A stretch of DNA of 62,623 bases from Plasmopara viticola. Lineage: Eukaryota > Oomycota > Peronosporomycetes > Peronosporales > Peronosporaceae. The position numbers and the translations under genes were made by a program. The notes beneath the pieces were generated by a model. The model did no database searches. It saw only the letters and a list, made by a program, of their open reading frames with translations, and was not told where the DNA came from. Shown piece after piece: positions 33,731 through 42,394 of this stretch. Location: assembly GCA_001695595.3 (NCBI GenBank), contig MBPM02000211.1, forward strand, positions 1 to 62,623, read 5' to 3'. Positions within the stretch are counted from its first letter, which is position 1. Every line of letters begins with the position of its first letter.

Positions 33731-34911
33731 TTAGTCGTTAGAAGTAACAAACACCTTGATCGGTCGAATAAAAGTAATGGTTCGAAGCCATAAGTTCTCA
33801 CCGAGATCAGTATTGATGCTATTTTCGCGGATAATTACCTCACCTTGATCGTTAACCTGCATAGCAAAGCAGTGACCTCGCATGTTCTTCTTGTACACCC
33901 CGACGAGGAATACACCGCGGGCAAGAACGACTTTGGGCATGGAAAGCACCCGTCGAGCGATTGCGAGGTATCCTGCACCATTGCCGTCGAAGAGGTTCAG
34001 CGAAGTTGAGGCAGGTAAATGTTCCATCCTGACTTGGGGACGGCTCGACGACAGTAACGAACGATCTGGTCAATCTTCCGGAAGCCATTGATCACATCAA
34101 AGCCAACGAGTTTGGCTTGGTTGACGTAGTCTTGCCAGATATTGGGTAGCCTTCGACTTGCGTCGGTGGGACCCATAAGCTCAAACGCCATTTGGATGGC
34201 GTGAGCGACGCACGATTTATCCTCATTGTCGGCCTTGGCAAGGAGGGCGCAACAGTCTCGGGCCACACAGTCTTGATAGCTTATGTCGTGACCCGGGCGG
34301 CGTGTGAAGTACCTATCCACAATGTCGAGAGATTCTTGGTTACCATCTTCGATGAGATGCTTGCAAGAGAGCCAAGAAGGCTCTAAAGAATCCGCCCAAC
34401 GGACATGATACTCGTACTCGTCAGCGGGACCCCGGCGATCGTCGATAGCCTCTATCTCGGCAACTTCGACAATGGCTGGAGAGCGTTACGGACGTTTGGG
34501 GGGCTGCATGGCGGCAAGTTGTTCAGCAGACCGCTTTCGAAGGCGGTAACGCTGGGCAGACGTGTCCTCGCTCGAAGTGGCTCGCGTAAGAACAGCGCTC
34601 GGTGCCTGAGAGCTGGAAGTACTAGTTGGCACTCTTGGGCTAGCAAAGGGTGGGCTTGAAGTCAATGTCGGTAATTCTAGGGCTGAAGAAACTGGCATCG
34701 ACGCAAGGTGTGAGGCCGTGTCTGGAGTGGCAGGAGGCGTAATTGGTGTTGCAGCCCCCGCATCAAAGTTGGACGCGCTGCCTTTTTGTAGTGCCTCGAC
34801 CACAGGGTTCTCAACCGCATCAACTGGATCGAGAGTCGGGCTCAGGCCACCCGTCACCCTTTCAGGCCCTGGCAACGACCGTCTAGTCTCCGACCCTGGT
34901 CTAGTTGTCAT
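33731..34911 (-). pseudogene. LINE ORF3: chromodomain plus cysteine-peptidase-like region
   Basis: The frame from 34911 is open to 33997 except for one in-frame TAA at 34486-34488, then continues after a 1-nt shift near 34015 to 33731. The N-terminal part is Pro/Ser/Thr-rich. The segment at about 34470-34300 reads VEVAEIEAIDD, EYEYHVRWADS, PSWLSCKHLI, then LDIVDRYF, a chromodomain layout. Further on, DKSCVAHAIQMAFEL (cysteine codon 34212-34210) and RGHCFAMQVND (histidine codon 33874-33872), then IIREN, give a Cys-His-Asn order like papain-fold peptidases. The peptidase idea is inference; the exact family is unknown. It lies 3' of ORF2 in the same element, between the ORF2 stop and the LINE 3' end. 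Confidence 0.7.
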
Positions 34912-35240
34912 GGTCGGGGGGGGGGGGGCTGGGGAGGCACTGGTTGCTAGTTGAGTTCATCCTGGCTAGCTTGAGGCTTAATCGGCTTGACTTGGGTACT
35001 CGGGGGAAATTAAAAAAATGAGGATGAGTGGTATGAGGCTTAAAATCACCTCTAAATTTTATCCCCTCCGAAAATTGATCACTCTGAAACAAATTTTCTG
35101 ACCTGTCAGACTTAACCCCCGTCCAAGCCGACCACTTCGGGACAAGATATTCTGTGAAAATTCATGTACAGTATCACAGGCAAACCAAGATTTTGGCCAG
35201 TTTTGGAGCCGAATTGAGACCGTCGGCGAAAAGAAACGGC

Positions 35241-36092
35241 TTAGGCAAAGTGTTGGTAGAAGTAGGGACGGCTACAGGAAACGCACAGCAAACAGCAAAA
35301 CATTGGTATAAGGGCACCCATCGAGCGAGAGCATCGGAGCCGGGTCAGCACAGACAGGGTCGATGCTTGCTGGTCTTCATCAGTACATTCTACGTTTGCA
35401 TGCACGTACGTGGCACTAAGTGTGGTGTACACGACCCGGAGCACAGGCACCAAATGCAAAAGCTTACGCTGGCGGAACAATCCGTCATTGCGCACTGTCC
35501 TTAGCAAGTGAAGCGTGATGCAACATGTGATCTGCCGCAGGTCATGCACCACGGCGGCATGGTCGTGCCATGCGAGTGTAAGGGCTGGTGGATGACCAAG
35601 GGCGATGTCGAGCCATGTCGGTGTGGTGACGAAGAAAGCTGACCAGTCACGAAACAGAAGTGGCCATAACTCGGCTGGCAGAACGCACTCGAAGAATGCG
35701 TGCCGCTCTGTTTCCACTGCATTGCACCCTCTGCGTACGCAGTAGATGATGCCGGGATGCGCCTCGCGCAGAAAAGAGAATCGTGAACGCACTGGCAGCA
35801 GACGGAATGCGAGTCGGAACTGCAGATCTTCGTATACAGGAAGCAGCAGCCGAAGTAGACGCTTGGACTGGTTCACGAAAACTTTGATGTCGATTGTTGT
35901 GGCGTGCTCATCGTGCAGTTGGATTGGGAGTGGCTTCGTGGGCGTTGGAATTTTCCACACAAGAAGGAGCAACTGGGATCGTGGCACGAAGGGCGCAACA
36001 CATACGCGTTCCCCCACGCGCACGCCAACGTATGGTGCAGTGAGACACACCCAGGCCACGCCTGGAGGCGGAAGCGGTGTATTGGCACACAC
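35241..36092 (-). pseudogene. LINE copy C ORF2, C-terminal domain
   Basis: A 283-codon open frame matches the ORF2 C-terminus of LINE-A almost throughout, including FRLLPVRSRF and the zinc-binding-like cluster CVRRGCNAVETERHAFFEC. It ends just before the ORF3 leader. Confidence 0.85.
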
Positions 36093-36121
36093 ATCACGTA
36101 GTCGCTCGAAGACTTGTGCGG

Positions 36122-37822
36122 CTACGTGATGCAGGCGTCGGAGCCACTGCTACTGCTGTTAAACAGGGACTGACGTGAGCCGGTAGTCAATGTGGCCGCG
36201 CGCAAACGCATCAGCAACCGGCCATGCACCTCCAGCGTCCAAGAAGTCATCAAGACACCGAAGTTTGAAAGTTGTTGCAGTGTGCTAGCGGTAGCTGCGC
36301 TGGGGCTCGGCAACAATGCACAGACTACGCCACTATACTTTTGAACTGCCAACACGGGCGGCGAATTCAAATTGGAAATCAGCGTCGGCGTGGAATTAAA
36401 TCGGTTGTTTCAGCACATAGACGAGGCGGGCGAGGGGAGTGAGGTCTCGCCATGTGACTTCCCACTTGGTCATATACCACACACGCCAGACCAGACGCCA
36501 CCACTGGGACAACACCTCCCACCGCAGCAGAGCGCCGTGGCGCAAGGGGCTAATCGTAAGATAGTCGAGGTGTCGCCAGGGACCCCAAGTGGGCAGCACA
36601 AGCGATAGAAGCACGACTCCTGGTGTGGTCCAGTTGCATTGGGATGAGGTCGACGCAGCGATGAATTGGAGCAGCACGGTGAGCTTCTGACGCTTGAGTG
36701 AGGCTCGATGCTGGGTACTGACAAACCACCGTCCAGGCGAGGTTGATACAGAAATTCCTTGGGAATCACCTGGACGTGTTTGGCGTTGCGTTCGTAGCGA
36801 CGTGCAAGTACAAAGCGGTTAAGCGTGGACTGCCACTGCTTAACGATCCGCTGCAGGATTGGCACATCCTCAGTGTAGCACCACAACCGAGAAAGCACCA
36901 TCGTTAGCGCAACCAACAGACGCCCTCGCAAGGTGCGAGCGCGACGAAACTACTGGAGAAACATTTCGTAGAATCGCCTGTTCAAGAGCTCTATGATGGC
37001 GTTGTCAACAGGATCCTGATCAAACAGGATGACCAGAAACTTGACCGTCTCACCACGCTGAAGCACCTTGACGCCAGAAAAACAAGGAGGGTTTATCCGT
37101 CGGTTTGAAGGCATAAGCACGCATTTGGCATAGTCGAGCTTGGCTTCGGAGCCATTGCAGTACAGCTGAATCAGGTCAAGCTGTGCCCGGATGCCGGATA
37201 CCGAGCCAGAGAGCAACGTTGTGTCATCGGCAAAAAAGACGCTGGTGGCGTTGTGGTCTTCGGTGAGGCAAACACCATGCTCTTCATGCTGCCGGAGCAG
37301 GTTTTCCAGTGATTCAATGACCATAAGGAACAGCAGTGCTGAGATTGGATCGCCTTGCTTGATCCCCGTGTGGGAAAGATCGGCGGCTGGATATGGCCGT
37401 TGAGCAAGAGGTGTGCTTGTGGGGTGGTGTAAAGCAACCTCGCCCAGTCGATCAAGGCGCCTCCGCAACCCATGCGATGGAGCACTTGGAACATGTAGTC
37501 CCAGTCGACTCGATCGTACGCCTTTTCGAAGTCGAGAAACAAAGTTTAGGCTTCTTCGTCGCGTACAGTCGTGAGGTCTTGCAGATCGGCCATGAACCGC
37601 ACATGGTGGTGAATAGACCGACCCTTGACGAACGCCTTCTGGTCGGTGTGTATAAGCTCGGGGAGGAAGTGCTGGAGGCAGTAGGTCAGCACCTTGGACA
37701 ACGCCTTCACGTCAACGCCAATGAGCGAGATCGGCCGAAAGTTGCCGGGGTCGTAACGCGAGAATTTTTTCTGCAACATGCACACAGCCGACTTGCGTTG
37801 GGAACGGAGGAGCCCGCCGCGT
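36122..37822 (-). pseudogene. LINE copy C ORF2, reverse transcriptase part, frameshifted
   Basis: RT blocks are spread over several frames: YDRVDWDYMFQVLHRMGCGG near 37510-37450, FADD near 37235, LSVPSIEPH near 36725. The 5' end is truncated within the start of RT (KFSRYDPGNFRPISLIG at 37770), so endonuclease and ORF1 are missing. Confidence 0.85.
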
Positions 37823-37831
37823 GTGGCCGAG

Positions 37832-37896
37832 TGGTTAAGGCGTGGACTAAAAATCTATTGGATTAACCCGCGTGAGTTCAAATCTCACAGCTATCG
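37832..37896 (+). pseudogene. tRNA-Ser nucleotides 16-81, anticodon loop changed to AAA
   Basis: This is the 3' part of the tRNA-Ser split by copy C. The anticodon loop reads CTAAAAA instead of CTAGAAA, so the serine anticodon AGA has become AAA. The acceptor 5' strand is not rebuilt by the flanking duplication. Confidence 0.75.
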
Positions 37897-38269
37897 AATC
37901 AAAGTGCTCGATAATTTCTCGAGCGCTGTCATTCAAAACTACATCTCTCAATATCACAAATATGCTTTTATATCTGTGGACATTAGAAGGCGCAAAAATC
38001 GCAACGCGATCCTACATATCACATTTCAGCGTAGTTTGTCCACCACCAGGATTTTGTTTTTTTCAAAAGGTGCAATATTTATTATTACTTTTGCTTCGTA
38101 CTCAAATCAAAGTGCGCGTTCTGTTATTATAAAATGAACATTGGGTATATGACGGCCTTTAGTTAGAGCAAAGATTAAACACTAGGTCATGAATATAATA
38201 GCAAAAGAAAGGCGGTTTGAAGACAGTCATCAAGACAAATTTTAGTGTGTAAATATTTATAAGCCGAAT

Positions 38270-38342
38270 GTCGGTGTCTTCTAGTGGCTAGCAAGAGAGC
38301 TTGACTCGCTCAAGATCGAGGGTTCGATCCCCTCCTCCGATA
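38270..38342 (+). tRNA. tRNA-Val-like gene with GAC anticodon
   Basis: Same 73-nt frame as the other Val copies, but the anticodon loop is TTGACTC (anticodon GAC, still valine) and the stem has an A-A mismatch at 27-43. The D-arm is also changed (GTGGCTAGCAAG). It may be decaying. Confidence 0.5.
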
Positions 38343-38666
38343 TATGGTAGTGCTACAATTTCGCTCATACATTTGTTTGCTTACTTTTGCGATAGCTACA
38401 CTCAATACTTTAATATCATCTGGCCTGAGTTGTACAATTATAGACTTGTCCCCTCAGCACAAGCACTTGTCAACACAAACAAAGCTATCCAGTCAAAAAA
38501 GTAACATATCAGAAAGTAGGTAGTAGTTCTCGTGCGACGATTTGGAAATAGGAGTACATTCCTCTTGGGTGCACTTTGCGCGTTGTCGGACGATTTTTGG
38601 CTCATTCTTGCTCTCGCCCAAGCTTGAAGCAGCTTATAAGCGAATGAAAACCGGTCACTCTTTAAC

Positions 38667-38747
38667 GACAGCTTGGCCGAGTGGTTAAGGCGATAGACTA
38701 GAAATCTATTGGGGTAACCCGCGTGAGTTCAAATCTCACAGCTGTCG
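38667..38747 (+). tRNA. tRNA-Ser(AGA)
   Basis: 81 nt: acceptor GACAGCT/AGCTGTC with discriminator G, anticodon stem ATAGA/TCTAT with loop CTAGAAA, a 13-nt variable region forming a GGG/CCC arm, and T-arm GTGAG/CTCAC around TTCAAAT. All stems pair. The A box TGGCCGAGTGG and B box AGTTCAAATCT are intact. Confidence 0.93.
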
Positions 38748-39125
38748 AATCAAAGTGCTCGATAATTTCTCGAGCGCTGTCTTTCAAGATTACATCTTTC
38801 AACTTTATAAATATGCTTTTATATCTTTGTGCATAAGAAGGCGCAACAATTGCAACGTGATCCTGCATACCACATTTTCAGAGTAAATTGTCCGCCACCA
38901 GAATTTTGTTCTTTTCAAAAGGTGCAATATTTATTATTACTTTTGCTTCTTACTCATATCAAAGTGCGCGTTCTGTTATTTCAAAATGAACATTGGGTAT
39001 ATGACGGCCTATAGTTAGAGCAAAGATTAAACACTAGGTGATGAATATAACAGCAAAAGAAAGGCGGTTTGAAGACAGTCATCATGGCAAATTGTAGTAA
39101 GTGTGTAAATATCTATGAGCCGAAT

Positions 39126-39198
39126 GTCGGTGTCGTCTAGTGGTTAGGACGTGAGCTTAACACGCTTAAGGTCGAGGGTTCGATCCCCTCCTCCGATA
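39126..39198 (+). tRNA. tRNA-Val(AAC)
   Basis: Loop TTAACAC, T-arm GAGGG/CCCTC. The anticodon stem 3' strand is GCTTA, giving one weakened pair. The acceptor has the U6-U67 mismatch common to all copies. Confidence 0.75.
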
Positions 39199-39521
39199 TA
39201 TGGTAGTGCTACAATTTCGCTCATACATTTGTTTGTGTTCTTTGCGATAGCTAAACTCAATACTTCAATATCATCTGGCCTGAGTTGTACAATTATAGAC
39301 TTTCTCCCTCAGCACAAGCAGTTGTCAACACAAACAAAGCTATCTTGTCAAGAAAGAAACATATCAGAAAGCAGGTAGTAGCCCTCGTGCGACGATTTGA
39401 AAATAGGTGTACATTCCTCTTGGGTGCACTTTGCGCGTTGTCGGACAATTTTTGGCTCATTCTTGCTATTTCCCAAGCTTGAAGCAGGTTATAAGCGAAT
39501 GATAACCGGTCACTCTTTAAC

Positions 39522-39602
39522 GAAAGCTTGGCCGAGTGGTTAAGGCGATAGACTAGAAATCTTTTGGGGTAACCCGCGTGAGTTCATATCTCACAGCTAT
39601 TG
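39522..39602 (+). pseudogene. tRNA-Ser(AGA), probably decaying
   Basis: Acceptor strands GAAAGCT/AGCTATT no longer pair fully, T-loop is TTCATAT and the anticodon stem reads TCTTT. The A box is intact. Confidence 0.65.
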
Positions 39603-39980
39603 TGTAAAAGTGCTCGATAATTTCTCGAGCGCTGTCATTCAAGATTACATCTCCCAACTTTATAAATATGCTTTTATATCTTTGTGTATAAGAAGGCGCA
39701 AAAATTGCAACGTGATCCTACATATCACATTTTCAGAGTGATTTGTCCACCACCAGGATTTTGTTCTTTTCAAAAGGTGCAATATTTATTATTACTTTTG
39801 CTTCCTACTCAAACCAAAGTGCGCGTTCTGTTATTCTAAAATGAACATTGGGTATATGACGGCGTTTAGTTAGAGCGAAGATTAAACGCTAGGTGATGAA
39901 CATAACAGCAAAAGAAAGGCGGTTTGAAGACAGTCATCAAGATAAATTTTAGTATGTGTGTAAATATCTATGAGCCGAAT

Positions 39981-40053
39981 GTTGGTGTCGTCTTGTGGTT
40001 AGGACGTGAGCTTAACACGCTCAAGATCGAGTGTTCGATTCTCTCCTCCGATA
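39981..40053 (+). tRNA. tRNA-Val(AAC), mutated acceptor and D-arm
   Basis: The acceptor begins GTTGGTG and the T-stem is GAGTG/TCTCT-like, with weaker pairing than in other copies; the anticodon arm is intact. Confidence 0.6.
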
Positions 40054-40377
40054 TATGGTAGTGCTACAATTTCGCTCATACATTTGTTTGCTTACTTTTG
40101 CGATAGCTACACTCAATACTTTAATATCATCTGGCCTGAGTTGTACAATTATAGACCTGTCCCCTCAGCACAAGCACTTGTCAACACAAACAAAGCTATC
40201 CAGTCAGAAAAGAAACAATACAGAAAGTAGGTAGTAGCCCTCGTGCGACGATTTGGAAATAGGTGTACATTCCTCTTGGGTGCACTTTGCGCGTTGTCGG
40301 ACGATTTTTGGCTCATTCTTGCTCTCGCCCAAGCTTGAAGCAGCTTATAAGCGAATGAAAACCGGTCACTCTTTAAC

Positions 40378-40458
40378 GACAGCTTGGCCGAGTGGTTAAG
40401 GCGATAGACTAGAAATCTATTGGGGTAACCCGCGTGAGTTCAAATCTCACAGCTGTCG
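40378..40458 (+). tRNA. tRNA-Ser(AGA)
   Basis: Identical to the copy at 38667 in all stems, loops and promoter boxes. Confidence 0.93.
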
Positions 40459-40835
40459 AATCAAAGTGCTCGATAATTTCTCGAGCGCTGTCATTCACGA
40501 TTACATCTCTCAACTTTATAAATATGCATTTATATCGTTATGCATAAGAAGGTGCAACAATTCCAACGTGATCCTACATATCACATTTTCAGAGGAAATT
40601 ATCCGCCACCAGGGTTTTGTTCTTTTCAAAAAAGCAATATTTATTATTACTTTTGCTTCCTACTCAAACCAAAGTGCGCGTTCTGTTATTCTAAAATGAA
40701 CATTGGGTATATGACGGCGTTTAGTTAGAGCGAAGATTAAACACTAGGTGATGAACATAACAGCAAAAGAAAGGCGGTTTGAAGACAGTCATCAAGATAA
40801 ATTTTAGTATGTGTGTAAATATCTATGCGCCGAAT

Positions 40836-40908
40836 GTCGGTGTCGTCTAGTGGTTAGGACGTGAGCTTAACACGCTCAAGATCGAGTGTTCGATCCCCTC
40901 CTCCGATA
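40836..40908 (+). tRNA. tRNA-Val(AAC)
   Basis: Anticodon arm TGAGC/GCTCA with TTAACAC is intact; T-stem GAGTG/CCCTC has one mismatch. Confidence 0.7.
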
Positions 40909-41232
40909 TATGGTAGTGCTACAATTTCGCTCATACATTTGTTTGCTTACTTTTGCGATAGCTACACTCAATACTTTAATATTATTTGGCCTGAGTTGTA
41001 CAATTATAGACTTGTCCCCTCAGCACAAGCACTTGTCAACACAAACAAAGCTATCCAGTCAGAAAAGAAACAATACAGAAAGTAGGTCGTAGTTCTCGTG
41101 CGACGATTTGGAAATAGGAGTACATTCCTCTTGGGTGCACTTTGCGCGTTGTCGGACGATTTTTGGCTCATTCTTGCTCTCGCCCAAGCTTGAAGCAGGT
41201 TATAAGCGAATAAAAACCGGTCACTCTTAAAC

Positions 41233-41313
41233 GACAGCTTGGCCGAGTGGTTAAGGCGATAGACTAGAAATCTATTGGGGCAACCCGCGTGAGTTCAAAT
41301 CTCACAGCTGTCG
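41233..41313 (+). tRNA. tRNA-Ser(AGA)
   Basis: As at 38667 except one T to C change in the variable arm; all stems pair. Confidence 0.92.
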
Positions 41314-41691
41314 AATCAAAGTGCTCGATAATTTCTCGAGCGCTGTCATTTAAAACTACATCTCTCAATATCACAAATATGCTTTTATATCTGTGTACAT
41401 TAGAAGGCGCAAAAATCGCAACGCGATCCTACATATCACATTTTCAGCGTAGTTTGTCCGCCACCAGGATTTTGTTCTTTTCAAAAGGTGCAATATTTAT
41501 TATTACTTTTGCTTCTTACTCATATCAAAGTGCGCGTTCTGTTATTTCAAAATGAACATTGGGTATATGACGGCCTTTATTTAAAGCGAAAATTAAACAC
41601 TAGGTGATGAATATAACAGCAAAAGAAAGGTGGTTTGAAGACAGTCATCATGGCAAATTTCAGTAAGTGTGTGAATATCTATGAGCCGAAT

Positions 41692-41764
41692 GTCGGTGTC
41701 GTCTAGTGGTTAGGACGTGAGCTTAATACGCTCAAGATCGAGGGTTCGATCCCCTCCTCCGATA
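41692..41764 (+). tRNA. tRNA-Val(AAC)
   Basis: Loop TTAATAC (position 36 is T in this copy, giving AAT, an isoleucine-type anticodon); otherwise the cloverleaf is as in the other copies. It may be a mutated copy. Confidence 0.55.
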
Positions 41765-42025
41765 TATGGTAGAGCTACAATTTCGCTCATATATTTGTTT
41801 GCTTACTTTTGCGATAGCTACACTCAATACTTTAATATCATCTGGCCTGAGTTGTACAATTATAGACTTGTCCCCTCAGCACAAGCACTTGTCAACACAA
41901 ACAAAGCTATCCATTAAAAAAGAAACATATTAGAAAGTAGGTAGTAGCCCTCTTGCGACAATTTGGAAATAAGTGTACATTCCTCTTGGGTGCACTTTGC
42001 GCGTTGTCGGACGATTTTTGGCTCA

Positions 42026-42038
42026 TTCTTGCAATAAC
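42026..42038. other. Inversion junction of the tRNA array
   Basis: The + strand unit reads normally to GGCTCATTCTTGC at 42032 and then continues as the reverse complement of the middle of a unit (AATAACAAATATTGC). All units to the right are on the - strand. Confidence 0.85.
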
Positions 42039-42223
42039 AAATATTGCATCTTTTGAAAGGAACAAAACCCTGGTGGCGGACAATTTACTCTGAAAATGTG
42101 ATATGTAGGATCACGGTGCCATTGTTGCGCCTTCTTATGCATAAAGATATAAAAGCATATTTATAAAGTTGAGAGATGTAATTTTGAATGACAGCGCTCG
42201 AGAAATTATCGAGCATTTTGATT

Positions 42224-42304
42224 CGACAGCTGTGAGATTTGAACTCACGCGGGTTACCCCAATAGATTTCTAGTCTATCGCCTTAACCACTCGACCAAGC
42301 TGTC
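42224..42304 (-). tRNA. tRNA-Ser(AGA), intact although LINE-A has inserted
   Basis: All 81 nt are present because the 15-bp target duplication rebuilds positions 1-15. One change in the D-arm (GGTC for GGCC) is present. The base upstream of the tRNA 5' end is the first base of LINE-A, so the tRNA and the LINE are head to head with no spacer. Confidence 0.88.
42290..42304. repeat. Target-site duplication of LINE-A, left copy
   Basis: CTCGACCAAGCTGTC, matching 50040-50054 at 14 of 15 positions. It equals the reverse complement of tRNA-Ser positions 1-15. Confidence 0.9.
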
Positions 42305-42394
42305 ACTTCTCAATTTGCCTCGTCGTGCTCAAGTCGACCAAATCAAGTTTCGAAGTATCCAGTTTCTCAAGCACCCAAGCAAGCCTTTCCCCCA

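Larger units (their letters stand above)
33654..37822 (-). mobile_element. LINE copy C, 5'-truncated, with third ORF, inserted in tRNA-Ser
   Basis: Read on the - strand it starts abruptly inside the RT gene near 37822, continues through the ORF2 C-terminus and an ORF3, and ends with the same 3' terminus as LINE-A and copy D (CAGACTACTTGAA). It lies in the A box of a tRNA-Ser between positions 15 and 16. The duplicated target on the 5' side is short or decayed (only TGGCCGAG clearly matches). ORF2 contains frameshifts. Confidence 0.88.

Noticed and set aside
33731..35240. ORF3 region as a separate LTR or DNA element nested in the LINE
   Set aside because: Its leader and 3' end are shared colinearly with LINE-A and copy D, the 3' end carries the insertion junction, and no flanking duplication lies around ORF3 alone.
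37191..37866. Long + strand open frames across LINE copy C and similar frames antisense to other LINE ORFs
   Set aside because: They are antisense shadows of the RT gene; the - strand reading carries the RT motifs.
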